Source of the DNA: Acetobacter orleanensis
GTDB taxonomy: Bacteria; Pseudomonadota; Alphaproteobacteria; Acetobacterales; Acetobacteraceae
DNA: 64,000 nucleotides
Assembly (NCBI RefSeq): GCF_001581005.1
Contig: NZ_LHZV01000059.1
Span: 45,841-109,840 of the forward strand
Reading direction: 5' to 3'
Part shown: in pieces, positions 1 through 7,867 of the stretch
How positions within the stretch are numbered: position 1 is the stretch's first letter
Layout: each line of letters begins with the position of its first letter
The notes under the pieces: generated by a model
Databases searched by the model: none
What the model was told of the DNA's origin: nothing
What the model saw: the letters and a program-made list of their open reading frames with translations, nothing else
Made by a program: the position numbers and the translations under genes

Positions 1-410
1 GTTTTGACGTTAAAAATATCGCGATCTGCGACAAGGGCGAGGCCAATATCGCCTTCTGCCGGGTCAAGAATAACAGCGCGTGTGCCACCCTGAAGGCGGA
101 AATACGGGACATTATAAAGCACGCCATGTGGCATAACGCGGCCCGAGGCATCCTGCTGATGCACCAACGGTTGCACGTCCACCATGCCTACCGGGTTGAG
201 CCCTACCCCGGAAACAGCCCGCACCTGCACAGGCACAATGGTGCGGCGGCCTGACAACAGGCGGTTGATAACGGCATTCAGAGCGCTGAAATCTGACGCA
301 GCCGCATCTGCTCGGTTGAAAATAGGATAGCCGCTGGCCGGTGCCTGAGGGGTATTTTCGCTTATGGGCTGTGAAGCGGACCAGTCAGAAAAAAGGGGAG
401 ATTGGGTCAT
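1..410 (-). CDS. Phage baseplate spike, Gp138-like (partial)
   Basis: Reading leftward from the ATG at 410, an open frame of about 136 codons runs off the window edge, so only the N-terminal part is present. It contains the stretch PVQVRAVSG..LNPVGMVDVQPLV, followed by a loop and VPYFRLQGG, the pattern of the Gp138 N-terminal OB-type domain found in membrane-puncturing spikes of contractile tails. Such spikes sit at the tip of the tail and pierce the outer membrane. Its start overlaps the stop of the upstream hub gene by four bases (ATGA), so the two are probably translationally coupled. The family call rests on motif resemblance and on the position after the hub. Confidence 0.7.
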   Translation of the reverse strand, partial: MTQSPLFSDWSASQPISENTPQAPASGYPIFNRADAAASDFSALNAVINRLLSGRRTIVPVQVRAVSGVGLNPVGMVDVQPLVHQQDASGRVMPHGVLYNVPYFRLQGGTRAVILDPAEGDIGLALVADRDIFNVK

Positions 411-1375
411 AGTGCTGGCTCCCGACTGGCTTGTGCGACAACATTCGTAAACCACGCGCCGTGGGGCGTTTGTGTTTGGAGGGTGTGATGCACCTGTGTA
501 ACGGTCCACAAACCAACGGGCACAGGTCCGTTTTGCTGACCCCAGCCGGCAGGCTGGTATCGACTATGTAGAGCAATGAGACTATTAAACGTGACAAGTG
601 GGTTGAACAGCATTCGCAAGGCTAGTCCACCTGCGGACCACGCAGGATACCCGATCAGCCCGGTTTCTGCCGAGACAGACAGGGCTTGTGCGGGATTAAC
701 GAACATGGGGGGCGTAGGAGCAGAATGCAGAATGGTAGGGGAAAGCGGAGTACGGTTAGCAAACGCGCTGGTGGGCCAGACTGAAAGCTCACCACGCCCG
801 AGGCCCGCGCATAAAGGCACGGTTTCCAGACACTGGCCGAGTTGCTGACCGGGACTGCCGTGAAAATAGGGGTCATGTACTATCGCTGTGACACCCTGAC
901 CGCGCAGGGTTAATCCTGCTTTATCTGCGATGGTTTTCAACACATGGCTGACGGGGATTGCACCACGGTAACCTGTTGGTGTGGCAGGCATGGCGTTGGG
1001 AAGCACTGTAGAAAAGGCCTGCGCAACAAAGGCGACATCGGGTGCTGTCGTGTAGTCCACATAAGCCAGTGTTACACCGCCCTGAAAAACGAGCGTGTTG
1101 CCCCCTGCCCCGTCACCTGTGGTGAGAATGAGTTCACTGGCACTCTGCCGGGCCGAATCTGGCGCTGCCATGCTAAGGCGGTTCATGACATCCGGTGTCA
1201 TGCCCTCAATCCGCACTGTTGCGCTTTCTGCCGTGGGAAAACGCGCCTGCGTGATCTCCGCGTGAACACGCAAACCAGACAGAGTGAGTGTATCCTCCCC
1301 ATTTGGACCAAAAGCCTGTGAAAGCAGGCGAAATGTGACATCCACAGCACGGTTCTGGAGCGATGTTTGCGACAT
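407..1375 (-). CDS. Phage baseplate hub protein
   Basis: About 322 residues starting MSQTSLQNRAVDV; an in-frame extension upstream to 1558 overlaps the previous gene and lacks phage-like sequence, so I prefer this start. The protein is beta-rich, with a central stretch PVSHVLKTIADKAGL typical of hub proteins related to late-control protein D, and a C-terminal part with GLWTVTQVHHTLQ. Hubs form the trimeric centre of the baseplate and carry the spike. It lies between the plug gene (stop at 1408) and the spike gene (four-base overlap), the usual order in DUF3383-sheath myophages. Assignment is by motif and order. Confidence 0.7.
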   Translation of the reverse strand: MSQTSLQNRAVDVTFRLLSQAFGPNGEDTLTLSGLRVHAEITQARFPTAESATVRIEGMTPDVMNRLSMAAPDSARQSASELILTTGDGAGGNTLVFQGGVTLAYVDYTTAPDVAFVAQAFSTVLPNAMPATPTGYRGAIPVSHVLKTIADKAGLTLRGQGVTAIVHDPYFHGSPGQQLGQCLETVPLCAGLGRGELSVWPTSAFANRTPLSPTILHSAPTPPMFVNPAQALSVSAETGLIGYPAWSAGGLALRMLFNPLVTFNSLIALHSRYQPAGWGQQNGPVPVGLWTVTQVHHTLQTQTPHGAWFTNVVAQASREPAL

Positions 1376-1407
1376 GATGCGGGAAATCCGAAAAGAGTGA
1401 GAGCAGG

Positions 1408-1791
1408 TCAGGGCAAAGCAGACGCCCGATAAAGCAGAAGAAAGCGGGAGCCGAGACCAGAGGCGTCTGGGTCCTGCTGGCCCTGTGTATCGGTAAACAG
1501 GAAATCCCCTACCAGACCAAGCGCACTCTCCCGCACGAGCCATGTACGGTCCTGACACAGCACACCGGACAAAATGCGTGTACCTCCCGCATCAAAATCT
1601 GCATACAGGCCGGTGCTGCGTTGGCGCAGCGTGATTTGAATAAGGGCTCCTGAAAGCGAAACCTTTAAGGTCTGAGCAGGGACTGTGGACAGAGGCACTG
1701 CAAGCAGAGAAGAGGAAAAAACCGTGCTACTCTGTTGTGTAAAAAACACGCCGGACGAGGGCAGAGAGGGTTGTTGTAAGGCTGCGGACAT
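1408..1791 (-). CDS. Phage baseplate plug-family protein
   Basis: This is a 127-residue protein with a short Ser/Thr-rich N-terminus and then beta-strand repeats (TLKVSLSGALIQITLRQR, GLYADFDAGGTRILSGV, GLVGDFLFTDTQG). This is the pattern of the small baseplate plug family (formerly a DUF) that sits between the Dit-like and hub genes in this phage type. It would close the channel at the tail-tube end. The gene is separated from the next upstream tail gene (stop at 4145) by a 2.3-kb lipoprotein insertion, which is unusual for a tail operon. Confidence 0.6.
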   Translation of the reverse strand: MSAALQQPSLPSSGVFFTQQSSTVFSSSLLAVPLSTVPAQTLKVSLSGALIQITLRQRSTGLYADFDAGGTRILSGVLCQDRTWLVRESALGLVGDFLFTDTQGQQDPDASGLGSRFLLLYRASALP

Positions 1792-1892
1792 AGGGAAGCC
1801 TCTCCGGTTTGCGGATTTTAACGATTGTCTTGACTATTTTACGAAAAACGCACGGGATGGTGTACACCGCTTCAATCAGCGTGGAAGCGAGT

Positions 1893-1936
1893 AAAAAAGC
1901 CTGCGGTATCCAATATTGTCTTGGGACACCGCAGGC
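1893..1936 (-). terminator. Rho-independent terminator of DUF4142 gene
   Basis: A nine-base stem (GCCTGCGGT at 1899-1907 with ACCGCAGGC at 1928-1936) is followed on the minus strand by six T residues (1893-1898). It lies just downstream of the lipoprotein gene ending at 1984, so transcription from that cassette stops before the plug and hub genes. The tail genes at 1-1791 would therefore need their own promoter in 1792-1890. Confidence 0.8.
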
Positions 1937-1983
1937 GATTTACTCCTCCTAGACTGGAGGCAGGAAACTTTCAGAAGCTAAGT

Positions 1984-2523
1984 TTACTGAATCTGCATTG
2001 TATAACCGAGGAGTTTTGTTTTTAGATCTCCAGAGATCTTGAGCAAATCAGTATTTTTGCTGGCGACGCTTTCAGCATCAAGATGAGCGATTGTGGTCTT
2101 TGTGCTACTCGCCAGATAACGGACATAGTTTTTATCAAATGTCGCACCATGCAGATGCTGCATCTGGTCTATAACCTTCTGACTGTGCGTGAAGGGTTTT
2201 TCGGCCATCGTGGCTTTGCTGGTCGTGGCCAGTGCCACAAGACTCGTGCGATTGTCAGTCAGATTTTTGACAATGACGGTTCCGAGTTGTGCGATATCGC
2301 TACGGGCAGCATGCGTCTGGGCGAGCGTAGCTAGCGCGATCTGCGTCAGATCCGCATCGTTAATAGCAGCGGCGAGGTTAGTATCCGCAGCAACAAACGG
2401 CGTTGCCAGAGCGGGCAGAGGAGGAGCGGACGGCTGACCCGGATTCATGCAAGCAGTCAGCGCGAACAGCGAGACAAGAAGGGACGAGCAGGCACACACC
2501 TGATGACGGGACAAACGCAGCAT
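1984..2523 (-). CDS. DUF4142-family lipoprotein
   Basis: The protein has about 179 residues. It has a type II signal peptide ending in a lipobox (LFALTAC, Cys near residue 25), a short Pro/Ala linker and then a helical domain with features of DUF4142: DLTQIALATLAQTHAARSD, a central TH.QKVIDQM and a C-terminal four-helix pattern. The family is ferritin-like in fold and of unknown role. ATG at 2523 is used; a TTG nine bases upstream lies closer to the AGGAG box and is possible. It carries its own terminator and lies inside the tail gene cluster, so it may be a lysogenic-expression (moron-type) gene acting in the periplasm; that is inference. Confidence 0.7.
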   Translation of the reverse strand: MLRLSRHQVCACSSLLVSLFALTACMNPGQPSAPPLPALATPFVAADTNLAAAINDADLTQIALATLAQTHAARSDIAQLGTVIVKNLTDNRTSLVALATTSKATMAEKPFTHSQKVIDQMQHLHGATFDKNYVRYLASSTKTTIAHLDAESVASKNTDLLKISGDLKTKLLGYTMQIQ

Positions 2524-2532
2524 GATCAGCAA

Positions 2533-2854
2533 ATTCTCCTTTTGACCGCAGTGACCGTTTACGGGACGACGCGGACCTGAGATAACACTCTAATATACGT
2601 TGCTATGATAATAGCGTATGATACGGAAGAAAAGGCAAGATATAAGATAAGGCAACCTTCTCATTCGAGATGAAATGATATGGAACTTCCAACGTAAACA
2701 TGATATTAATGGATCAGAATTATTTTTTATACGAATGGAAAATATTTTGCGTTCTTTCTGTCCTTCTGCATTGCAAGACAAGACAACAGCAGCGTAATAA
2801 TTCCACATGGTTTGACTAAGAGCGTTTTGGATACGGTATAGGATAGTCGGAAAA
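2533..2854. other. AT-rich divergent intergenic region
   Basis: This 322-base gap separates two divergently oriented lipoprotein genes. It is clearly richer in A and T than the surrounding phage DNA and no convincing gene is visible; the one open frame on the minus strand (2590-2808) has no homologous pattern. It probably holds the promoters of both lipoprotein genes, but I could not pick out a confident -10/-35 pair. Confidence 0.4.
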
Positions 2855-3454
2855 ATGAAAAGTCGTCTCTGGGGTTTGCTTGCTGTTACCTCACTTGCTG
2901 TCAGTTTAAGCGGATGCGGATATTTTGATTCCCGCGCAGCGCATAAGGCGCAGGTTACAATGATCGGGATGACATCCTACGATCTTCAGGCCTGTGCTGG
3001 TCTGCCTGCAACGACCAAACAGATTAATGATACGACGCAGATTTTTGTCTATACAGGCACGCAGCCAGCGCCGAGTTATGGTGGCTCAACCCTTATTCCG
3101 GTTGGCGACATTTCTACACTTGTCAACGTGCTGGGCGGCGGTGGCGGTACGGGCTGTACTGCTGTGATCCGTCTCGATAACGACCGCGTTTCAGACGTGC
3201 ATTATACCGGCAATGATGATGAAATGATCGGCACCGATGGGGTGTGTTCCATTATCACCCGTGGCTGTGCGCGCCAACCGGAAGGCACCATGCAGCGCTC
3301 TGCAGGTGGTCTGCTTGGCCCAGTTTCAGCTTTCCATCCGCCGAGAACGCCGCAGCAGACCCCATCTGCGACTTATTCCACGCAGTCTGGCAACACGATG
3401 CTGAATACGGAAAAAAATTCCACGGCACCGGCTATCGTGCCACGCTCCCAGTAA
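2855..3454 (+). CDS. Putative lipoprotein, unknown function
   Basis: The protein has 199 residues with a signal peptide and lipobox (SLSGC, Cys at residue 21). The mature part begins with a segment like the SmpA/OmlA fold (AQVTMIGMTSYDLQACAGLPATTKQ), then a Gly-rich loop (GGGGGTGCTAVIRLDNDRV), a CSIITRGC pair of cysteines and a disordered Pro/Ser/Thr tail. The TS.DLQACAGLP segment recalls periplasmic lipoproteins annotated only as hypothetical in acetic acid bacteria. It is the only plus-strand gene in this part of the phage region and is followed by a strong terminator at 3531. Function unknown. Confidence 0.65.
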   Translation: MKSRLWGLLAVTSLAVSLSGCGYFDSRAAHKAQVTMIGMTSYDLQACAGLPATTKQINDTTQIFVYTGTQPAPSYGGSTLIPVGDISTLVNVLGGGGGTGCTAVIRLDNDRVSDVHYTGNDDEMIGTDGVCSIITRGCARQPEGTMQRSAGGLLGPVSAFHPPRTPQQTPSATYSTQSGNTMLNTEKNSTAPAIVPRSQ

Positions 3455-3530
3455 GAAGCGGTTATAATAAACCAGCCCCAATGGGCTGGTGCAGAGCTTT
3501 GATGTTGGAAATCTGCTCTATAACTAACAA

Positions 3531-3567
3531 GGGAATGTTGCTTTGGCAGCGTTCCCTTTTTATTTTT
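3531..3567 (+). terminator. Rho-independent terminator
   Basis: An eleven-base stem (GGGAATGTTGC with GCAGCGTTCCC, two G-U pairs) closes a four-base loop and is followed by TTTTTATTTTT. It lies 77 bases after the stop of the plus-strand lipoprotein. A second small hairpin (ACCAGCCC/GGGCTGGT) lies just before it at about 3472-3491. Confidence 0.8.
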
Positions 3568-3571
3568 ATGA

Positions 3572-4018
3572 TCAGCTTTTTGGGGCAACAACCGTGCTGC
3601 TGGGGCCTTGCGTGGCCTGCCTGAAGGCTTTGTCTGTAACCCAGCGAAGAGTTGTTCTGCCTTCATCCCGTGTCAGAACACCTGAATCGACATCCTGCCC
3701 CACTTTTAGCGAGGCCACATCTATTTGCAGAAGCAAGAAAGACTGTGGACCCAGAGCAGCCGGTCCATAATGAGAATGAACACGATAAATGCAGTTAAAG
3801 CGCTGATAGGCCGTGCCTTTCGCAAAGGGATAATGCACAAAGCAGTTGGAAACAGCGGCGTGCATATCGCCTTTCCCGCGATCATCCACACAGCCAGCCA
3901 GCAACATACAGGCAAACGCTACACCGAAGCATCGTGCCCAGAAAATGCTCGGTGGATGTTCCGCAGACAGATTTAGTTTTGCATGAACTGACTGGGATAG
4001 GTTTGAAAAAACTCTCAT
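3572..4018 (-). CDS. Putative lipoprotein, unknown function
   Basis: About 148 residues from ATG at 4018 (an upstream ATG at 4036 is possible). The N-terminus is long and moderately basic before a hydrophobic segment and lipobox (MLLAGC, Cys near residue 42). The mature part has paired cysteines (SNCFVHYPF, RFNCIYRVH), a VASLKVGQDVD segment and a C-terminal helix ending in a Ser/Val tail. I recognise no family. It is convergent with the preceding plus-strand lipoprotein and sits between the Dit-like tail gene and the DUF4142 gene, completing a three-lipoprotein insertion in the tail operon. Confidence 0.55.
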   Translation of the reverse strand: MRVFSNLSQSVHAKLNLSAEHPPSIFWARCFGVAFACMLLAGCVDDRGKGDMHAAVSNCFVHYPFAKGTAYQRFNCIYRVHSHYGPAALGPQSFLLLQIDVASLKVGQDVDSGVLTRDEGRTTLRWVTDKAFRQATQGPSSTVVAPKS

Positions 4019-4144
4019 AAAACGGACGGTAATCACAAAAAGAAAACATTAAGCCTAATCATAAGGAAAATTATGAGGAAAGACCAGAGGGTTTCCCTCT
4101 TTCCTTCTCTACTCTACAGACGCGAATGCGGCAGATGTTCTGCT

Positions 4145-4921
4145 TCAGAGGGAGTTGCGCAACAGGTTGGCTATATCTGCCATAATATTCTGGCCGATAC
4201 CGGAAGAGGAAGACAGAGAAGAACCTGAGGCTTGCAGAGGACGGGCAGACACCAAACCCGTGCAAACAATGCGGCTGCCTTGCGGTGCTTGTGTTTTGGT
4301 GAAGGTTTGCGTGCCTGTCAGCCGGACTTCCTGCAAAGTGATTTCCACTACGGGCATGGTAATACCGTGCCGGGCGTCTCGTACCCAGCGGTGCCCGGTA
4401 ATGCTGACATTGCTATATTTTCGTTCAGGCGTGATCACAGCGTAAAGTGCCAGATCAGCTTCCAGTGCTGCGAGCATATTAAAAAATGTTTTGCGCACGT
4501 AAAGAGCTTCAACACCGATAAGGCGGGTGACATCAAGACCGGAGAAAAGCGTGGTATCCGTAGCGGACAGGCCGGTTTCCGAACCGTCACACACCATCAG
4601 AACGCGATGCTGCCGGGGAGTTTGCACTTTGCTGTAAGAGAGAAAAGCCCCATCTTCCAAAGGAGCGGTAGCAATGGGGCTGCTGCTTTCTGCAGAGACC
4701 GACATGACGCGGGCAGCAGAAAGGACGCAGGTGCCACCGCTAGTAAAAATACCCCACTGGCCTGCGGCCTGACTGATCATCAGATCATCCAACACTGTAC
4801 CGACGCTGACGGACGCAGCGGCCCGGACGCCTGTGGAAACAGACTGGCCCAGTAGAGCGGGTACGCCTGCGGTGACGGGAATATCCCAAGCCGAAGGCAG
4901 CGTGACAGGCACCATAGGCAT
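4145..4921 (-). CDS. Phage tail/baseplate protein, Dit-like
   Basis: The protein has 258 residues. The first half is beta-rich and Val/Ser-rich; the second contains the segment RKYSNVSITGHRWVRDARHGITMPVVEITLQEVRL. The pattern 'the element itself plus ITLQEVR' is typical of Dit_like N-terminal domains that connect the tail tube to the hub. The C-terminus is Ser-rich with a terminal helix. It follows the tape measure gene by 45 bases and precedes (apart from the lipoprotein insertion) the plug and hub genes, the expected order. The family call is therefore partly positional. Confidence 0.55.
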   Translation of the reverse strand: MPMVPVTLPSAWDIPVTAGVPALLGQSVSTGVRAAASVSVGTVLDDLMISQAAGQWGIFTSGGTCVLSAARVMSVSAESSSPIATAPLEDGAFLSYSKVQTPRQHRVLMVCDGSETGLSATDTTLFSGLDVTRLIGVEALYVRKTFFNMLAALEADLALYAVITPERKYSNVSITGHRWVRDARHGITMPVVEITLQEVRLTGTQTFTKTQAPQGSRIVCTGLVSARPLQASGSSLSSSSGIGQNIMADIANLLRNSL

Positions 4922-4965
4922 TGGAGATTTCCTTTTAAAACATGGCTATTTTCACGTGATATTTT

Positions 4966-6507
4966 TCAAACTGTGCCAATAGTGGCAAGACTGGTAAGCG
5001 TATGACTGTCACCGCCCCCCAGCCCTTGCAAAGCCTGTGCAATGGCCTGTGGGTTTCCTGATGGAATGGTGATGGTAATCGGGCCAATATGGGTCGTATT
5101 GATTGGCCGAACGGCCGGTGCCACAGGCGGAACGCTGTAAGGAGTTACCGCCTGCAACAATGGCGAACCGAGCAGATAAGGCTGCGCCGCCAACGTTCGC
5201 CCTGCGCGTGCATGGAAGCTGGCAAGGGTACGAGAAAGGGTTTGATTTTCTGCTTTGAGAACCGAGGGCTGCGTAACGTAGCGGGGAACCGCTTCGGAAA
5301 ATGAAAAATAGGATGGCAGTTCGGATGGCGTTGTGGTGAGATTACGCTGGGAGCCGTGGCGCGGAAAAAACCGGGAATAACGAGACGAGAAAGAATGCGG
5401 ATTGGCCGTGTGACCGGAGGCATTCTTAGCGCCTAGGTGCTGTCCGCGCTGGGGTTCCATGTCATTTTTAAAAACACTGACTTGAGACACACGCTGTGCG
5501 GCGTGTGTGATGATGCGGGCAACGATGGCGGAAAAATTACGTTCTGTCGGGAGAGAGAATGCTGCCCATCCAATAGGGATGTGAAGATCGGTCGCGTTGC
5601 TTCGAGAAGATGAAGAGGAGAAAATATTTCTGTCTTTTAAGGGTTTTTGAAAGAATTTGTTAGGATTACCGAACATGATCCGAGTTGTAAAAGGACGCTG
5701 GAGGCTGGACTCTGCGGGTTGGGTAGGGCGGCCTTGCAGATTGAGGGGAGTTCGTAAGACCGTAGTACTGTCTGGTCGGGCGGCGGATGCTGTGAGATGT
5801 GTACGGCGCGAAAGATAAGAACGAGTGCCCTGCCCTTCTGTCTGGACCCATGCCACTGGCGTGTGGCGTGAGATATCTTGACTGCCGGAAACCTGCCTTC
5901 TGACCGCTGTGCCTGATAAGGTGTTTACTGCGGCTGACACGGCTGGATGCTCTGAGCCTAATGGCCTCGCGAGGCGGTCTGCTGCGGTCGTGCGATGCTT
6001 GACAGGGGAACGCTCTGCATAAGGAAACTGAGCAAAAGCGCTGGCAACATGGGATGTTCTGAACCCAGAGGTGGAACTGGTCTGGTCATTTTGTGGGACT
6101 GGAACCGGCGGTGCCGAGGTTCGGCTTAAACTTTGGCCTGCGACCCGACGCTGCCTATCAACGGCGAACCGAGTTGTGGAGGATGTTGGAGCGGAGTCTT
6201 GCAGCACGGGACGTTGGCGGTTTCGCGCCCCTCCCATTGATGCCGCGGCAGGGGATGTGATATCCGTCAGCAGGCGGTTCAGGCCGCGACCACCGCTGAG
6301 AACGGCCAGCAGACGGACGGCTTCCCCCCGCATACTGGACAAAGCGGCGCTGGCCTGTGTTCCTGCCTGCCGGGTGCTAGCAGCGGTTTGCTCCGCATTT
6401 TGGCGGAGTTTATCCAAAAGCTGAGTGGTTTGCCGGGCATCGGTTTGCAGGGCGGCCGTGTCCAGCCCAAGCCGGACAACCAGTTCATCAATCAGCATTT
6501 CCGACAT
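4966..6507 (-). CDS. Phage tape measure protein (short, divergent)
   Basis: About 513 residues from MSEMLIDELVVRLGLDTA; the in-frame extension to 6570 is the end of the upstream frame and is rejected. The N-terminal 60 residues are helical and heptad-like (LQTDARQTTQLLDKLRQNAEQTAASTRQ), the usual start of tape measure proteins. The following 350 residues are unusual: rich in Arg, Ser, Thr and Pro, with no long coiled coil or membrane segments. The C-terminus (THIGPITITIPSGNPQAIAQALQGL) matches the conserved tail end of this family. If length sets the tail, the tail would be short. The middle may be degenerating. Confidence 0.6.
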   Translation of the reverse strand: MSEMLIDELVVRLGLDTAALQTDARQTTQLLDKLRQNAEQTAASTRQAGTQASAALSSMRGEAVRLLAVLSGGRGLNRLLTDITSPAAASMGGARNRQRPVLQDSAPTSSTTRFAVDRQRRVAGQSLSRTSAPPVPVPQNDQTSSTSGFRTSHVASAFAQFPYAERSPVKHRTTAADRLARPLGSEHPAVSAAVNTLSGTAVRRQVSGSQDISRHTPVAWVQTEGQGTRSYLSRRTHLTASAARPDSTTVLRTPLNLQGRPTQPAESSLQRPFTTRIMFGNPNKFFQKPLKDRNIFSSSSSRSNATDLHIPIGWAAFSLPTERNFSAIVARIITHAAQRVSQVSVFKNDMEPQRGQHLGAKNASGHTANPHSFSSRYSRFFPRHGSQRNLTTTPSELPSYFSFSEAVPRYVTQPSVLKAENQTLSRTLASFHARAGRTLAAQPYLLGSPLLQAVTPYSVPPVAPAVRPINTTHIGPITITIPSGNPQAIAQALQGLGGGDSHTLTSLATIGTV

Positions 6508-7107
6508 GCGCGGCGTTCCAGTTTCTGACAGACAGAATTTCCAGAAGATCATAAAGATCTTCACTGTCATAAAGGGTTTTTAACTCATGCAAGGTGGCAA
6601 GACCTGCTGTGATTACCGCTGCCAGAACGGGCGAAACATTTACGCAGCGGGCGGGCTCGGCGCCTCCTGCGCGGTATCTCCCAGCAAGGCCGCCACGACG
6701 GGAAAGAGTTGGTGTGCGGCGGCCAGCAAAAAACCCACATGCAGGCGGAAGGCTTCAGCCCGGACGAGACCGAGGGTTTCCGGTTCTTCAAAATCCGCGG
6801 TGATGACGGCGCGGGTTGTGTCCGGGTATGCGAGGTCTGGCCGCAGGGCGACGCACTGCATGAGACGCTCCAGTGCGCGGTCCAGATCGCTTTCTTCCAT
6901 GAAACCGAAAATTTCGATGCCGAGACTGGCCAGACCAGCAACACCGGCTTCCGCCAGATCGGCCCCTACCCTCGCGCCGCCACGAATGGCGGCCTGAAGG
7001 ATATGGCGAGCCCATTTGTCGGCCGAGAAGGCGTCCATACGTGTCAGAACAAACCGTTTACCGTGATCGGCTCCGTCTTTCGTATGCGTATAGTCGAGTG
7101 TTTTCAT
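6488..7107 (-). CDS. Tail assembly chaperone, -1 frameshift fusion (GT-like)
   Basis: This is a proposed fusion made by -1 slippage at the heptamer T TTT TTG (minus strand, 6733-6727), which lies exactly in the zero frame of the chaperone gene. After slippage the frame stays open for 79 codons and ends at the TGA at 6490-6488, giving about 206 residues. The added segment has no plausible start of its own yet ends with LYDSEDLYDLLEILSVRNWNA, the pattern of the small protein found after tail chaperones in related phages. It overlaps the tape measure start by 20 bases. This matches the G/GT arrangement known from lambda. Confidence 0.6.
6640..7107 (-). CDS. Phage tail assembly chaperone (zero-frame product)
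   Basis: About 155 residues starting MKTLDYTHTKDGADHGKRFVLTRM; the upstream extension to 7224 has no phage pattern. The motifs GKRFVLTRMDAFSADKWA near the N-terminus and GIEIFGFMEE.DLDRALERLM in the middle are characteristic of the tail assembly chaperones of contractile phages with DUF3383 sheaths. It binds the tape measure before tube polymerisation. It lies between tube and tape measure genes as expected. Reading beyond residue 127 can switch frame (see the fusion entry); without slippage translation stops at the TAA at 6642-6640. Confidence 0.7.
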   Translation of the reverse strand: MKTLDYTHTKDGADHGKRFVLTRMDAFSADKWARHILQAAIRGGARVGADLAEAGVAGLASLGIEIFGFMEESDLDRALERLMQCVALRPDLAYPDTTRAVITADFEEPETLGLVRAEAFRLHVGFLLAAAHQLFPVVAALLGDTAQEAPSPPAA

Positions 7108-7274
7108 GCAGGTTTTCCTGATGCTGTGGAGCACGGACAAGGGAAAGAGAAACGGTGTGTTATCCCGTGAATGGTCGGAAGAGCTGACCACGGAACATCT
7201 GCCAGCCTGTTCAGCCAGCACCATGCGATGCAGGACTATGGGACCGAACGATTCTATGAACGGGATATTTGCCC

Positions 7275-7712
7275 TTAGATGGCCGCAGGGAGGACGCGCT
7301 CCCAGATGATTTCAAAATGACGGGCTTCCAGCACCCGGCCTGCGGTGGGCACGCCCACAATGGAACGCAGCAGGCCGCGCACCATGGTGTATTTGCGCCC
7401 GATGGCCGGGATCTGAATTTCCGCGCCCATGCGATACAGGCCTCGTCGGGCATCCTGTGCCATGACAATGGCCTCGAAAATCAGGGCACTTTCACTACTC
7501 GCAGCCAGAGCGATGGTCTGGGTGACAGGGTTGGGAATCCAGCCTGCGTTCAGATAGCCATCAATACTCATGGCGGTTTCGGCCAGTTCCCGCGCTTCGG
7601 TTTCAAACGCGCGGTCGGCGGCGTAATTTTCCAGTGTGATGGGGGCATTGTACAGCCCCGGAACAGTAATAGTGTAGACGGAGTTCGCGGCTGTAATGTC
7701 ATAATCAGACAT
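7275..7712 (-). CDS. Phage tail tube protein
   Basis: The protein has 145 residues, beginning MSDYDITAANSVYTITVPGLY. The layout, a YTITVPGL(Y/F) strand near the start, an acidic central loop and the C-terminal GVPTAGRVLEARHF, fits tube proteins paired with DUF3383 sheaths. It would polymerise into the inner tube. It directly follows the sheath gene, with a 41-codon frame in between whose stop overlaps its start. The call rests on size, order and general pattern. Confidence 0.65.
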   Translation of the reverse strand: MSDYDITAANSVYTITVPGLYNAPITLENYAADRAFETEARELAETAMSIDGYLNAGWIPNPVTQTIALAASSESALIFEAIVMAQDARRGLYRMGAEIQIPAIGRKYTMVRGLLRSIVGVPTAGRVLEARHFEIIWERVLPAAI

Positions 7713-7830
7713 GAATGCGGGCTTTCTTGCGGGGATTTTGACGGGGCAGTTTGAAGGAACAGTTTGGCTGGGCCGTTTGCGGGGACAGGATGATCGGGCC
7801 CGTCTGCCGGGTGGGCTGTTGAACGGGCAT
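7705..7830 (-). CDS. Small open frame, 41 codons, uncertain
   Basis: An ATG at 7830 opens 41 codons (MPVQQPTRQTGPI...) ending in a TGA that overlaps the tube gene start by eight bases. The product is basic and polar with a Lys/Arg-rich end (RQNPRKKARIHV). The overlap is the kind seen with translational coupling, but no strong ribosome binding site precedes it. It fills the gap between sheath and tube, where related phages sometimes have nothing. It may be a small virion or coupling peptide, or chance. Confidence 0.25.
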   Translation of the reverse strand: MPVQQPTRQTGPIILSPQTAQPNCSFKLPRQNPRKKARIHV

Positions 7831-7867
7831 CTTGCCGGATTTCCTGTCGAGCTTGCGACTCAGCGTC

